Assembly (NCBI GenBank): GCA_903847585.1
Contig: CAINEC010000048.1
Location: forward strand, 1-64,000
DNA length: 64,000 nucleotides
Direction: 5' to 3'
From: an uncultured Bacteroidota bacterium
Lineage (GTDB): Bacteria; Bacteroidota; Bacteroidia; AKYH767-A; OLB10
Positions 28,423 through 38,062 of the stretch are shown here, piece by piece; within the stretch, counting starts at the first letter, position 1, and every line of letters begins with the position of its first letter. The position numbers and the translations under genes were made by a program. The notes under the pieces were generated by a model that worked only from the letters and a program-made list of their open reading frames with translations, was not told the DNA's origin and did not search any database.

Positions 28423-31400
28423 TTAATCAAGAGATACTTTCAGACATAATCCACGTAATTCGTGTAACAATACGTTGAACGACTCAGGAATTCCTGGTTG
28501 TAACATATTCTCACCTTTCACGATTGATTCGTAAGCTTTCGCACGACCCATTACGTCATCAGATTTCACAGTCAATAATTCCTGAAGGATGTTTGCAGCA
28601 CCGAATGCTTCGATAGCCCAAACCTCCATCTCACCAAAACGCTGACCTCCGAACTGTGCTTTACCACCAAGAGGTTGCTGCGTAATTAATGAGTAAGGTC
28701 CGATTGAACGAGCATGCATCTTATCATCAACCATGTGACCTAATTTCAACATGTAGATAATACCTACTGTTGCTGGCTGATGGAAACGCTCTCCAGTACC
28801 ACCATCAAATAAGTAAGTAGAACCGAATTTAGGTAAACCTGCCTTCGTAATCCATGAATCGATTTCTTCGATTGTAGCACCGTCGAAGATTGGAGTTGCG
28901 AACTTCACACCCAACTTCTGACCTGCTAATGCAAGTACCGTTTCATAAATCTGTCCAAGGTTCATACGTGATGGTACCCCTAACGGATTAAGTACGATAT
29001 CTACTGGCGTTCCATCTTCTAGGTAAGGCATATCTTCATCACGAACGATTCTCGCAACGATACCCTTATTACCATGTCGACCTGCCATCTTATCACCCAC
29101 TTTCAACTTACGCTTCTTCGCGATATAAACCTTCGCTAATTGCATAATTCCCGTTGGTAATTCATCTCCGATTTGAATCTGGAATTTCTTACGCTTGATT
29201 GCAGCAAGTACTTCGTTTACTTTAACGATATAATTCGTCAATAAACGAGTAATCATATCATTCTTTTCTTTGTCTGTTGTCCACTTTGTTGGATTGATAT
29301 TCATGTAATCAATATCAATTAACATTTTTTGTGTGAACTTAGATCCTTTAGGAATGATTACTTCTTTAAATGCATTTACAACACCTTGAGAAGTTTTTCC
29401 GCTAACAAGTTCAAATAACTTATCGATTAATTTTACTTTAACATCTGCTAATTCTTTGTCTTGTTCAGCATCTAAACGAGCAATGATGTTTTTCTCTTCA
29501 TCTCTTGCACGCTTATCTTTCACAGCGCGAGAGAATAATTTTTTATCGATAACAACTCCTTTTACAGAAGGTGGAACTTTCAATGAAGCATCCTTTACAT
29601 CACCTGCTTTGTCACCAAAGATGGCACGTAATAATTTCTCTTCTGGAGAAGGATCTGTTTCTCCCTTAGGAGTGATTTTACCAATTAAGATATCACCTTC
29701 GATAACTTCAGCACCTACGCGAATCAAACCATTCTCATCTAATTCACGAGTAGCTTCTTCACTAACGTTAGGGATATCCGCAGTAAGCTCTTCTAATCCG
29801 CGTTTTGTATCACGAACCTCTAAGCTATACTCATCAATATGTAATGATGTGAAAATATCTTCACGTACTACACGCTCAGAAATTACAATCGCATCCTCGA
29901 AGTTATAACCTTTCCAAGGCATGAACGCCACTGTCATGTTACGTCCTAATGCTAACTCACCACCTTGCGTTGCATAACCTTCGCAAAGTACCTGACCTGC
30001 CTTAACCTTATCACCTTTCTTAACGATTGGCTTTAAGTTAATACACGTATTTTGGTTTGTCTTCTGGAATTTAGTTAATCGGTAAACTTTTAAATCATCG
30101 TCGAAGCTTACTAATTTCTCATCATTTGTTCTTACACAACGGATGTGAATTTCGTTCGCATCAACATACTCAACAGTACCTGAATAATCAGCATTGATTA
30201 ACACGCGAGAATCACGCACTACGTGTCCTTCAAGACCAGTTCCTACAATAGGAGCTTGTGGACGTAATAATGGAACTGCCTGGCGCTGCATGTTCGACCC
30301 CATCAAGGCACGGTTCGCATCATCATGCTCCAAGAAAGGAATTAATGATGCCGCAATTGATGCAATCTGGTTTGGAGCAACGTCAACCAAGTGAATATCT
30401 TTCGGATCAACGATTGGGAAATCGCCTTCGAAACGAGCCTTCACTTTTTGATCAGCGAATACTCCTTTTTCATCCACATCAGCATTTGCCTGGGCAATTA
30501 CTTTAGTATCTTCCTCTTCAGCTGTTAAATAAATAGGCGCTGTTTGAATATCAATTTTTCCGTCTGTTACCGTACGATAAGGAGTTGAAATAAATCCTAG
30601 TTGATTAATCTTTGCGTAAACACACAACGAAGAAATCAAACCGATATTCGGTCCTTCAGGAGTCTCAATCGTACATAAACGTCCGTAGTGAGTATAGTGA
30701 ACGTCACGAACCTCGAAACCTGCACGCTCACGACTTAAACCACCGGGTCCAAGGGCTGATAAACGACGCTTATGAGTAATTTCAGCTAATGGATTAGTTT
30801 GATCCATGAACTGACTTAACTGATTAGTTCCGAAGAAAGAGTTAATTACACTTGATAATGTTTTTGCATTAATCAAATCAGCAGGAGTAAATACTTCGTT
30901 ATCGCGAACATTCATACGCTCACGGATAGTACGCGCCATACGCGCTAAACCTACACCGAATTGAGAATACAACTGCTCACCGACTGTTCTTACACGACGG
31001 TTACTCAAGTGATCGATATCATCAACGATTGCTTTCGCATTAATTAATTCAATTAAGAATTTAATGATCTGGATGATATCTTCTTTAGTTAAGACCTTCG
31101 TATCTTCATCGATATTCAGTCTTAATTTGCGGTTCATTCTATAACGACCTACTTCTCCTAAATCATAACGCTTATCAGAGAAGAATAATTTGTCGATGAT
31201 ACCACGTGCTGTTTCTTCATCTGGTGGCTCTGCATTTCTTAATTGACGATAGATATGCTCTACCGCTTCCTTTTCAGAGTTAGATGTATCTTTTTGAAGT
31301 GTATTGTAGATGATAGCGTAATCATTCGTGTTTGCATCTTCTTTATGCAAAATCACTGATTTAACACCAGCATCAACAATCATATCGATATGTTCATCTT

Positions 31401-32253
31401 CAAGAATAGTTTCACGCTCCAAAATAACTTCGTTACGCTCGATAGATACTACTTCACCAGTATCCTCATCTACGAAGTCTTCTAACCAGCTTCTTAAAAC
31501 TCTCGCTGCTAGTCGGCGACCTACTACTTTCTTTAAACCTGCTTTACTAACTTTTACTTCGTCAGCTAAACCGAAAATCTCAAGGATATCCTTATCCGTT
31601 TGATAACCGATTGCACGAAGTAATGTTGTTACAGGGAATTTTTTCTTACGATCGATGTACGCATACATGACACTGTTGATGTCTGTTGCGAACTCAATCC
31701 ATGATCCTTTAAAAGGAATTACACGAGCAGAGTATAATTTGGTTCCATTCGCGTGGCGACTTTGACCAAAGAATACACCTGGAGAACGATGAAGCTGAGA
31801 TACAACAACACGCTCTGCACCATTCACCACAAAAGTACCTTTTGGAGTCATATATGGGATAGTTCCCAAGTATACATCCTGTACAATTGTTTCAAAATCC
31901 TCGTGCTCAGGATCTGTACAATAAAGTTTAAGTTTTGCCTTAAGAGGAACGCTATACGTTAAACCTCTTTCGATACACTCCTCAAGCGAATAACGAGGAG
32001 GATCTACGAAATAATCCAAGAATTCAAGAACGAAATTGTTTCTTGAATCGGTAATTGGAAAATTCTCGCTGAAAACTTTATAAAGCCCTTCTTGGGTTCT
32101 GTTATCAGCTGTTGTTTCTAATTGAAAGAAATCTTTAAAAGACTTCAATTGTATTTCGAGAAAATCCGGATAATCAATCGGGTTTTTGCTCTTACTGAAA
32201 TTGATACGGTTGGCTGCCGTCTTCTCTGATGTGAGACTGTTTAGGGTAGTCAA
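28423..32253 (-). CDS. rpoB: DNA-directed RNA polymerase subunit beta
   Basis: The 1276-residue beta subunit shows all core landmarks. The rifampicin-binding cluster includes [33 protein letters not shown] (in separate blocks), the nucleotide-binding [12 protein letters not shown], the flap, and the C-terminal anchor [17 protein letters not shown]. At the classical rifampicin positions the residues look wild type ([17 protein letters not shown]). It starts at ATG 32253, 124 bases after rplL, with a terminator-like attenuator in between. Length is ordinary for the phylum. Confidence 0.98.
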   Translation of the reverse strand: MTTLNSLTSEKTAANRINFSKSKNPIDYPDFLEIQLKSFKDFFQLETTADNRTQEGLYKVFSENFPITDSRNNFVLEFLDYFVDPPRYSLEECIERGLTYSVPLKAKLKLYCTDPEHEDFETIVQDVYLGTIPYMTPKGTFVVNGAERVVVSQLHRSPGVFFGQSRHANGTKLYSARVIPFKGSWIEFATDINSVMYAYIDRKKKFPVTTLLRAIGYQTDKDILEIFGLADEVKVSKAGLKKVVGRRLAARVLRSWLEDFVDEDTGEVVSIERNEVILERETILEDEHIDMIVDAGVKSVILHKEDANTNDYAIIYNTLQKDTSNSEKEAVEHIYRQLRNAEPPDEETARGIIDKLFFSDKRYDLGEVGRYRMNRKLRLNIDEDTKVLTKEDIIQIIKFLIELINAKAIVDDIDHLSNRRVRTVGEQLYSQFGVGLARMARTIRERMNVRDNEVFTPADLINAKTLSSVINSFFGTNQLSQFMDQTNPLAEITHKRRLSALGPGGLSRERAGFEVRDVHYTHYGRLCTIETPEGPNIGLISSLCVYAKINQLGFISTPYRTVTDGKIDIQTAPIYLTAEEEDTKVIAQANADVDEKGVFADQKVKARFEGDFPIVDPKDIHLVDVAPNQIASIAASLIPFLEHDDANRALMGSNMQRQAVPLLRPQAPIVGTGLEGHVVRDSRVLINADYSGTVEYVDANEIHIRCVRTNDEKLVSFDDDLKVYRLTKFQKTNQNTCINLKPIVKKGDKVKAGQVLCEGYATQGGELALGRNMTVAFMPWKGYNFEDAIVISERVVREDIFTSLHIDEYSLEVRDTKRGLEELTADIPNVSEEATRELDENGLIRVGAEVIEGDILIGKITPKGETDPSPEEKLLRAIFGDKAGDVKDASLKVPPSVKGVVIDKKLFSRAVKDKRARDEEKNIIARLDAEQDKELADVKVKLIDKLFELVSGKTSQGVVNAFKEVIIPKGSKFTQKMLIDIDYMNINPTKWTTDKEKNDMITRLLTNYIVKVNEVLAAIKRKKFQIQIGDELPTGIMQLAKVYIAKKRKLKVGDKMAGRHGNKGIVARIVRDEDMPYLEDGTPVDIVLNPLGVPSRMNLGQIYETVLALAGQKLGVKFATPIFDGATIEEIDSWITKAGLPKFGSTYLFDGGTGERFHQPATVGIIYMLKLGHMVDDKMHARSIGPYSLITQQPLGGKAQFGGQRFGEMEVWAIEAFGAANILQELLTVKSDDVMGRAKAYESIVKGENMLQPGIPESFNVLLHELRGLCLKVSLD

Positions 32254-32321
32254 TTGGAAGGAGTTTTAATGTTAAATTATAACAACCGTTCGGAATAAGC
32301 GGTATTCAGCTTATAAAATGA

Positions 32322-32355
32322 TAAAAACCTGCACTACCGGTTTAGTAGCGCAGGT
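32322..32355 (-). terminator. Terminator/attenuator between rplL and rpoB
   Basis: On the minus strand ACCTGC (32355-32350) pairs with GCAGGT (32332-32327), with an inner TAC/GTA pairing, and is followed by TTTTATC. It sits 22 bases past the rplL stop and before rpoB, at the place where partial termination is known to set ribosomal protein to polymerase ratios in other bacteria. Confidence 0.65.
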
Positions 32356-32377
32356 CTGTTAATTACTTGAATTTCAA

Positions 32378-32752
32378 TTACTTGATTTCAACTTCTGCAC
32401 CCGCCTCAGTTAACTGAGTCTTTAATGCATTAGCCTCATCTTTAGAAACACCTTCTTTTAATGGTTTTGGTGCTCCATCAACTAAATCTTTAGCTTCTTT
32501 CAAGCCTAAGCCAGTTAAGTCTTTTACTAACTTAACGATAGCTAATTTATTTGCACCAGCATTCTTAAGAATTACATCGAAAGATGTTTGCTCTTCAGCT
32601 GCTGCTGCGCCACCTGCTGCAGGTGCTGCTACTGCTACTGCTGCTGCTGCTGGCTCAATGCCATACTCATCTTTAAGAATTTGAGCTAGTTCTTGAACTT
32701 CTTTTACAGTAAGGTTAACTAACTGTTCAGCGAATGATTTCAAATCTGCCAT
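32378..32752 (-). CDS. rplL: 50S ribosomal protein L7/L12
   Basis: The 124-residue stalk protein has a helical dimerisation N-terminus ([22 protein letters not shown]), an alanine/proline-rich hinge of about 25 residues, and the conserved C-terminal factor-binding domain ([23 protein letters not shown]). It binds L10 in multiple dimers and recruits elongation factors to the ribosome. It follows rplJ after 67 bases, and a terminator-like hairpin separates it from rpoB. Confidence 0.97.
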   Translation of the reverse strand: MADLKSFAEQLVNLTVKEVQELAQILKDEYGIEPAAAAVAVAAPAAGGAAAAEEQTSFDVILKNAGANKLAIVKLVKDLTGLGLKEAKDLVDGAPKPLKEGVSKDEANALKTQLTEAGAEVEIK

Positions 32753-32819
32753 TTTGTTTATTTTTTTTAAGGATTTTTAATAATTAATTGATTTTGTTTT
32801 TTGAAGTTTTAAGCGGCGA

Positions 32820-33341
32820 TTAGGCAGCACGTTCTTCCAACGTTTTGAGGATGCCAGCAATTTTGCCTCCTTGACCTGTAAGGCCAGAGATAACAGATTG
32901 TGCAGGTGATTGAAGTAATCCAACGATATCTCCGATAAGTTCGTTCTTTGTTTTTAATGCAGCTAATAAGTCTAACTGATTATCACCAACGAATATTCCT
33001 CCATCGATAGAAGCGGCCTTCAATACAGGGCGATCACTCTCCTTGCGAAAGTCTTTGATCAACTTAGCTGGAACATTAGGTACTTCAGCAACCATAATGG
33101 CTGATGATCCTTTCATTGCAGGAATCATTTCACTGAAATCTCCTTCAATACGTTCTAAAGCTTTTTTAATCAGAGAATTCTTCGCAACTTTCAATTGCAC
33201 TTGTCTGTTGAAGCACAAACGACGCAACTTACTTGTCTTTTCTGAATTCAGCGTACCGATATCAGCAATGTAGAAGCTTCCTGTACTTGACAGCGCTACT
33301 ACTAGCTCATCGATAATCTGGTTTTTTTCTTCTCTGGTCAT
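32820..33341 (-). CDS. rplJ: 50S ribosomal protein L10
   Basis: This 173-residue protein forms the stalk base that anchors L7/L12. The N-terminal domain shows TREEKNQIIDELV, the conserved KVAKNSLIKKALE and an L10-type RNA-binding surface. The C-terminal helix (IAGILKTLEERA) carries L7/L12. It starts 35 bases after the rplA stop. In other bacteria excess L10-L12 represses translation by binding the rplJ leader; the short leader here shows no obvious copy of that structure. Confidence 0.96.
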   Translation of the reverse strand: MTREEKNQIIDELVVALSSTGSFYIADIGTLNSEKTSKLRRLCFNRQVQLKVAKNSLIKKALERIEGDFSEMIPAMKGSSAIMVAEVPNVPAKLIKDFRKESDRPVLKAASIDGGIFVGDNQLDLLAALKTKNELIGDIVGLLQSPAQSVISGLTGQGGKIAGILKTLEERAA

Positions 33342-33376
33342 TTGACGTTACGAATTAATGTTTTGAATTGGAATTT

Positions 33377-34066
33377 TTAAATCGATTTTGGTTCGATTGC
33401 AATTCCCGGACTCATTGTACTGCTCATAGAAATACTTTTCATGTATGTACCTTTAGCAGCTGATGGTTTTAACTTTACAATTGTAGATAATAACTCATGA
33501 GCATTATCGGATAGCTTTTGAGCATCGAATGATACTTTACCGATTGACGCGTGGATAATACCACTCTTGTCAACCTTGAAGTCTATCTTACCCGCTTTAA
33601 CTTCTGCCACAGCCTTACCAATGTCATTGGTTACTGTTCCTGTTTTAGGATTCGGCATCAAGTTACGCGGTCCCAGGATTTTACCCAATTTACCAACTTT
33701 CGCCATTACACTAGGCATAGTGATGATGATATCAACATCTGTCCATCCGCCTTCAATCTTTTGAATGAAATCATCCAATCCAACATGTTCAGCACCGGCA
33801 TCTTTTGCCTCTTGCTCTTTGTCGGGCGTACATAATACCAACACACGAACTGTTTTACCAGTACCATGCGGAAGTGTCACGATACCACGAACCATTTGAT
33901 TCGCTTTACGTGGATCAACTCCAAGGCGTACGCTAAGATCTACAGAAGCATCAAACTTAGTATAAGATATTTCTTTTACTAATTTAGAAGCCTCTTGCAA
34001 AGTGTAAGCTTTATTAGCATCTACTTTTGCATAAGCCACCTTCTGGTTCTTAGTTAACTTAGCCAT
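33377..34066 (-). CDS. rplA: 50S ribosomal protein L1
   Basis: The 229-residue protein forms the mobile L1 stalk at the ribosomal E site. Family segments include the [26 protein letters not shown] opening, [11 protein letters not shown], and [18 protein letters not shown], the RNA-contact signature. It is co-directional with rplK, which ends 79 bases upstream. L1 can repress its own operon by binding mRNA; no clear mimic of the 23S site was identified in the gap. Confidence 0.97.
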   Translation of the reverse strand: MAKLTKNQKVAYAKVDANKAYTLQEASKLVKEISYTKFDASVDLSVRLGVDPRKANQMVRGIVTLPHGTGKTVRVLVLCTPDKEQEAKDAGAEHVGLDDFIQKIEGGWTDVDIIITMPSVMAKVGKLGKILGPRNLMPNPKTGTVTNDIGKAVAEVKAGKIDFKVDKSGIIHASIGKVSFDAQKLSDNAHELLSTIVKLKPSAAKGTYMKSISMSSTMSPGIAIEPKSI

Positions 34067-34145
34067 TTTAATTTTTGTTTTTGTTTAATTTGAGTATCGA
34101 TCACGGGAAGCAGCAAGCGATAACGATACTACATAGGGTTTATAA

Positions 34146-34589
34146 TTACTCAGCCCAAGGAGCCGTTCCTGTTACATTGATACCAGCACTACGAGCTGTT
34201 CCTGCTACCATTTTCATAGCAGACTCAACAGTAAAACAATTCATGTCTACCATTTTCGCTTCAGCAATCGCACGTACTTGTTCCCATGATACAGAACCAA
34301 CTTTCTTTCTGTTGGACTCAGCAGAACCTTTCTGAATTTTTGCAGCCTCCATCAATTGAATGAATACCGGAGGAGTTTTGATGATAAAGTCGAACGACTT
34401 ATCAGTATAAACTGTAATAATAACTGGTAAAACCTGACCTGCTTTATCCTGAGTTCTTGCATTGAATTGCTTACAGAACTCCATAATGTTCACCCCTTTC
34501 GCTCCTAATGCAGGACCGATTGGAGGTGCTGGATTGGCAGCGCCACCTTTTACTTGTAATTTAATCAGTGCACCTATTTCCTTTGCCAT
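34146..34589 (-). CDS. rplK: 50S ribosomal protein L11
   Basis: The 147-residue protein has the normal L11 structure: a proline-rich N-terminal domain ([24 protein letters not shown], in family order) that moves during factor binding, and a C-terminal rRNA-binding domain ending [11 protein letters not shown]. It forms part of the GTPase-associated centre and the stringent-response RelA sensing site. It follows nusG by 84 bases in the conserved cluster. Confidence 0.97.
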   Translation of the reverse strand: MAKEIGALIKLQVKGGAANPAPPIGPALGAKGVNIMEFCKQFNARTQDKAGQVLPVIITVYTDKSFDFIIKTPPVFIQLMEAAKIQKGSAESNRKKVGSVSWEQVRAIAEAKMVDMNCFTVESAMKMVAGTARSAGINVTGTAPWAE

Positions 34590-34673
34590 TTTATTTTAGT
34601 GTTTGTATTTACTCTGATGGAGAATCCTGTTCTTGAAATGTGGAAGCATCAACCAAGACAGGCACCAAAGTGA

Positions 34674-35225
34674 TTATGATTCTTTTTCTACCTGAACGTA
34701 GTTTAACTCCAATGGAGTCTTACGTCCAAAAATTTTAACCATTACTTTTAATTTCTTTTTCTCTTCATTCACCTCCTCAATAATTCCTGAGAAGCTATTG
34801 AATGGACCATCTGTTACCTTCACAGTTTCACCTACAACGTAAGGAACATTGATTACCTCTTCACTATCTGCCAGCTCATCAACCTTTCCTAAAATTCTAT
34901 TCACCTCAGAAATACGCAATGGAGCTGGGGCTTCGCCCTTTGCACCTAAAAATCCAATTACACCTGTTGTGTTTTGAATCACGTGAGGAACTTCCCCCAA
35001 AAGATTCGCTTCAATCAAAATATAACCAGGATAAAAACTTCTCTCCTTGCTTACTTTTTTACCATCTTTAATCTGATAATATTTCTCCATCGGAATTAAC
35101 ACCTGAGAAACATAGTCAGATAATCCTGCACGAACGATTTCAGATTCAAGGTATTGTTTTACCTTTTTTTCCTGACCGCTAATTGCTCGGATCACATACC
35201 ATTTTTTGCCTGTAGAATCTGACAT
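34674..35225 (-). CDS. nusG: Transcription termination/antitermination factor NusG
   Basis: The 183-residue protein has an N-terminal NGN domain (KWYVIRAISGQEKKVKQYLE, FYPGYILIEA) and a C-terminal KOW domain (GETVKVTDGPFNSFSGIIEEVN). NusG binds RNA polymerase and couples transcription to Rho or to ribosomes. It begins 5 bases after the secE stop, so the two are coupled. The length is typical for the Bacteroidota form. Confidence 0.97.
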   Translation of the reverse strand: MSDSTGKKWYVIRAISGQEKKVKQYLESEIVRAGLSDYVSQVLIPMEKYYQIKDGKKVSKERSFYPGYILIEANLLGEVPHVIQNTTGVIGFLGAKGEAPAPLRISEVNRILGKVDELADSEEVINVPYVVGETVKVTDGPFNSFSGIIEEVNEEKKKLKVMVKIFGRKTPLELNYVQVEKES

Positions 35226-35230
35226 TGCAA

Positions 35231-35425
35231 TTAAGAAAACAAGTTATAAATTAAATTCAACGACCCTTGGAAAATCATGTCAATTAAAAAAACGACTACT
35301 CCAAACAACAATGTGGCTATTAAAACCACTATCGAACTGCTTTGCAATTCTGACCAAGTTGGCCACGATACTTTATTCATCAGCTCATTATATGATTCAC
35401 TGATATAAGCGCTTATTTTTTGCAT
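35231..35425 (-). CDS. secE: Protein translocase subunit SecE
   Basis: The 64-residue single-span SecE has the amphipathic helix with YNELMNKVSWPTWSEL, the conserved family signature, followed by one membrane helix (SSSIVVLIATLLFGVVVFLID). It stabilises SecY in the inner-membrane translocon. It starts 30 bases after the tRNA-Trp gene and overlaps nothing; nusG follows after 5 bases. Confidence 0.96.
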   Translation of the reverse strand: MQKISAYISESYNELMNKVSWPTWSELQSSSIVVLIATLLFGVVVFLIDMIFQGSLNLIYNLFS

Positions 35426-35454
35426 AACTATGTCGTTTTTATTTTCCCTTTAAG

Positions 35455-35527
35455 CACGGGTGGAGAGACTCGAACTCCCAGCCAACGGTTTTGGAGACCG
35501 CTACTCTACCAATTGAGCTACACCCGT
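35455..35527 (-). tRNA. trnW: tRNA-Trp (anticodon CCA)
   Basis: The minus strand folds into a full cloverleaf: acceptor ACGGGTG/CACCCGT, D-arm with AATTGGTA, anticodon loop CTCCAAA and T-arm GGGAG-TTCGAGT-CTCTC, with discriminator G. CCA is not encoded. It sits between tuf and secE, as in many bacteria. Confidence 0.96.
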
Positions 35528-35637
35528 AAATTATTAAATGTGGCTTTTACAAAACTGCATTTTAACGCAATTTTATTTTGTTTTTATCCGACAAATTCAT
35601 TAAATTCCGCCGAAAAAAACACCACCTTTTTAAATAG

Positions 35638-35666
35638 GTATGTCCCGACAAACTGTCGGGACATAC
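35638..35666 (-). repeat. Perfect 13-bp hairpin downstream of tuf
   Basis: GTATGTCCCGACA (35638-35650) pairs completely with TGTCGGGACATAC (35654-35666) around a 3-base loop. It lies 22 bases past the tuf stop. The following minus-strand sequence (CTATTTAAAA) is only a weak U-tract, so it could be a terminator, a processing site before tRNA-Trp, or a dispersed repeat. A similar TCCCGA...TCGGGA hairpin is frequent in Bacteroidota genomes. Confidence 0.6.
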
Positions 35667-35688
35667 TATCTATATTACTTTGTAATAA

Positions 35689-36876
35689 TTAAGCGATGAT
35701 TTCAGTAACCTGACCAGCACCTACTGTACGTCCACCCTCACGGATAGCGAAACGTAGACCTTTGTCCATAGCAACCGGTTGAATTAATTCAACTGTGATT
35801 GTTACGTTATCACCAGGCATAACCATTTCACGTCCTTCAGGTAAAGTAATCTCTCCTGTTACGTCTGTTGTACGTAAGTAGAACTGAGGACGATATTTTT
35901 GATGGAATGGAGTGTGACGTCCACCTTCTTCTTTCTTCAATACATAAATCTCAGCTTTGAATTTTGTATGAGGAGTGATTGAACCAGGCTTCGCGATTAC
36001 CATACCACGACGGATATCAGTCTTCTCAATACCACGTAATAATAAACCTACGTTATCACCTGCTTCTCCACGATCAAGGATCTTACGGAACATCTCAACA
36101 CCTGTACAAGTTGAAGTTAACTTCTCAGGTTGCATACCGATGATTTCAACTGGATCATTTGAGTTGATTACTCCACGCTCAATACGTCCTGTTGCTACAG
36201 TTCCACGACCTGTGATTGAGAACACGTCCTCAACTGGCATAAGGAAAGGTAGATCAACTTGACGAGGAGGAATTGGAATATATGTATCAACTGACTCCAT
36301 TAATTCAAGAATCTTAGGCATCCAAGTAGCATCTAGGTTTAATCCACCTAATGCAGATCCACGGATGATTGGAGTGTTGTCACCATCATACTCATAGAAT
36401 GATAATAACTCACGAATTTCCATTTCTACAAGGTCTAACAATTCTGGATCATCAACCATGTCAACTTTATTCATGAAAACAACAATTTTAGGTACACCTA
36501 CCTGGCGAGCTAAAAGGATGTGCTCACGAGTCTGAGGCATAGGACCATCAGTCGCAGCAACTACTAGAATAGCGCCGTCCATTTGAGCAGCACCAGTAAC
36601 CATGTTCTTCACATAATCCGCGTGACCTGGACAGTCAACGTGAGCATAGTGACGATTACCAGTTTGGTACTCAACGTGTGCCGTGTTAATTGTGATACCA
36701 CGCTCTTTCTCTTCAGGAGCGTTATCGATAGAGGCGAAATCCCTCTTCTCTGCAAGACCTGATTGAGCAAGTACGTTGGTAATTGCAGCTGTCAGAGTGG
36801 TCTTACCGTGGTCTACGTGACCGATCGTTCCGATGTTTACGTGCGGTTTGGAGCGATCAAATTTCTCTTTTGCCAT
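35689..36876 (-). CDS. tuf: Elongation factor Tu
   Basis: The 395-residue GTPase carries aminoacyl-tRNA to the ribosome. G1 [10 protein letters not shown], the DCPGHADY motif and NKVDMVD are all visible in the first 150 residues, followed by the two beta-barrel domains ([39 protein letters not shown] in family order). It is placed between tRNA-Thr(GGU) and tRNA-Trp, the position of tufB in many bacteria. Whether the genome has a second tuf cannot be seen here. Confidence 0.98.
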   Translation of the reverse strand: MAKEKFDRSKPHVNIGTIGHVDHGKTTLTAAITNVLAQSGLAEKRDFASIDNAPEEKERGITINTAHVEYQTGNRHYAHVDCPGHADYVKNMVTGAAQMDGAILVVAATDGPMPQTREHILLARQVGVPKIVVFMNKVDMVDDPELLDLVEMEIRELLSFYEYDGDNTPIIRGSALGGLNLDATWMPKILELMESVDTYIPIPPRQVDLPFLMPVEDVFSITGRGTVATGRIERGVINSNDPVEIIGMQPEKLTSTCTGVEMFRKILDRGEAGDNVGLLLRGIEKTDIRRGMVIAKPGSITPHTKFKAEIYVLKKEEGGRHTPFHQKYRPQFYLRTTDVTGEITLPEGREMVMPGDNVTITVELIQPVAMDKGLRFAIREGGRTVGAGQVTEIIA

Positions 36877-36938
36877 TTTATTAAAGTTGTTTTTGTTTAA
36901 ATATTATTATTAATAGTGTTATTTCAATTTACTGCTGG

Positions 36939-37011
36939 AGCCAATGACCAGGATCGAACTGGTGACCTCATCCTTACCATGGATGTGCTCTACCGACTGA
37001 GCTACATTGGC
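36939..37011 (-). tRNA. trnT: tRNA-Thr (anticodon GGU)
   Basis: A 73-base cloverleaf: acceptor GCCAATG/CATTGGC, D-loop AGTCGGTA, anticodon loop ATGGTAA, T-arm ACCAG-TTCGATC-CTGGT, discriminator T. CCA appears to be encoded at 36938-36936. It is the last tRNA before tuf. Confidence 0.95.
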
Positions 37012-37089
37012 ATGATACACTTGGTACACCACAAAGCACAATCGCAGACAAACCCTGCTACCATCTCCCTCACCAATCATTTGACTTTG

Positions 37090-37162
37090 AGCGGAAGACC
37101 GGGCTCGAACCGGCCACCCTCAGCTTGGAAGGCTGATGCTCTACCAAATGAGCTACTTCCGC
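37090..37162 (-). tRNA. trnG: tRNA-Gly (anticodon UCC)
   Basis: The acceptor GCGGAAG/CTTCCGC, anticodon loop CTTCCAA and T-arm GCCGG-TTCGAGC-CCGGT form a regular 73-base tRNA with discriminator T. CCA is not encoded (CAA follows). Confidence 0.96.
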
Positions 37163-37267
37163 TAATTAAATAAATGCACCTAAGTGCATCCTCATTCAAA
37201 GATCGAAGGCAAGTCACCTTGCCATGTTTTTCATTCATTGCCTATCTTATCAAGATAGTATTAATTG

Positions 37268-37350
37268 TGGGGAGAACAGGATTCGAACCTGTGAAGACAT
37301 AAGTCAACAGATTTACAGTCTGTCCTCGTTGGCCGCTTGAGTATCTCCCC
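37268..37350 (-). tRNA. trnY: tRNA-Tyr (anticodon GUA)
   Basis: An 83-base class II tRNA with a long variable arm between anticodon and T-arms. Acceptor GGGGAGA/TCTCCCC, anticodon loop CTGTAAA, T-arm ACAGG-TTCGAAT-CCTGT, discriminator A; CCA not encoded. Confidence 0.96.
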
Positions 37351-37456
37351 TAAGCCTTTCTTTTCGGTTTTTACCGAAGTTTACAAACGGATTCAAGGAC
37401 AGTCACTATTTCCACACACACAATTTCTCTCTACGTCTTAAATCTATGGCAATTGG

Positions 37457-37530
37457 AGCCGATGGAGGGATTCGAACCCCCGACCTACTGATTACAAATC
37501 AGTAGCTCTGACCAACTGAGCTACATCGGC
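37457..37530 (-). tRNA. trnT: tRNA-Thr (anticodon UGU)
   Basis: Acceptor GCCGATG/CATCGGC, D-loop AGTTGGTCA, anticodon loop TTTGTAA and T-arm GGGGG-TTCGAAT-CCCTC make a regular 74-base tRNA with discriminator T; CCA seems encoded at 37456-37454. It is the first gene of the Thr-Tyr-Gly-Thr-tuf transcript. Confidence 0.95.
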
Positions 37531-37574
37531 TTGAATTTCAATGAACTATTTAAACGTCCCGTAAAATCGGATTG

Positions 37575-37604
37575 CAAATTTACTAAATGATTTGATTGAA
37601 ACAA
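37575..37604 (-). promoter_or_regulatory. Promoter of the tRNA-tuf cluster
   Basis: On the minus strand TTG (37604-37602), 19 bases, then TAAATTTG (37582-37575) is an excellent Bacteroidota promoter. It lies 44 bases upstream of the mature tRNA-Thr(UGU) end and after the hpf terminator, so it probably drives the tRNAs and tuf, and perhaps reads on toward secE. Confidence 0.65.
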
Positions 37605-37683
37605 GCATTCTGCATAAAAAAAATTAAAAATCTTCGTTTTTTTTTGAAAAACCCTTGATTGCCATCATTTCAGGATGCAAAGA

Positions 37684-37716
37684 AAATAAAAAATGCGGAC
37701 ATAAAGCCCGCATTTT
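37684..37716 (-). terminator. Rho-independent terminator after hpf
   Basis: AAAATGCGG (37690-37698) pairs with CCGCATTTT (37708-37716); on the minus strand the stem is followed by a run of TTTTTTATTTTC. It starts 20 bases past the hpf stop. Confidence 0.85.
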
Positions 37717-37736
37717 AACTATATCTAATTACCAAT

Positions 37737-38036
37737 TTAATTACTTCTTAATTTTTCTTTGTACTTAGTAATCTGCTTTCTTAAAGCGTCTACAGCACTG
37801 TCTGTCGCTTCTTCAAATGATTTGCATTGCTCACTTGCAAACATTGTTTTGCCAGGAGTATTCAATTTTATTTCAGCAATTTTATTTTCCTTCTCCGTAC
37901 TCTTATCTAATCTAAGAAATACTTCGCCATCAATAATGTCCTCATAAAAGTGAGTTAGCTTCTCAATTTTTTCTTCAACAAATGCTAGTAATTTACGGTC
38001 TGCATCGAAGTGGATGGATTGAACTTTTAGTTTCAT
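37737..38036 (-). CDS. hpf: Ribosome hibernation-promoting factor, short HPF/RaiA type
   Basis: The 99-residue protein is the short form of the family: KVQSIHFDADRKLLAFVEEKIEKL opens the beta-alpha-beta fold, and the body has SEQCKSFEEATDSAVDALRKQI at the end. It binds the 30S decoding centre, blocking translation and stabilising ribosomes in stationary phase. The long-form C-terminal dimerisation domain is absent. It follows the recombinase gene by 26 bases on the same strand and has its own terminator. Confidence 0.93.
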   Translation of the reverse strand: MKLKVQSIHFDADRKLLAFVEEKIEKLTHFYEDIIDGEVFLRLDKSTEKENKIAEIKLNTPGKTMFASEQCKSFEEATDSAVDALRKQITKYKEKLRSN

Positions 38037-38062
38037 AGTTTTATCTTTTTTAAAATAAGTAA

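Noticed and set aside
35420..35692. 90-residue plus-strand open frame over tRNA-Trp
   Set aside because: It is an antisense reading of the tRNA and the hairpin; similar frames over other tRNAs (36916-37173) are equally spurious.
37031..37090. Possible additional tRNA or small RNA between tRNA-Thr and tRNA-Gly
   Set aside because: No cloverleaf or stable hairpin could be drawn; it is an ordinary spacer.
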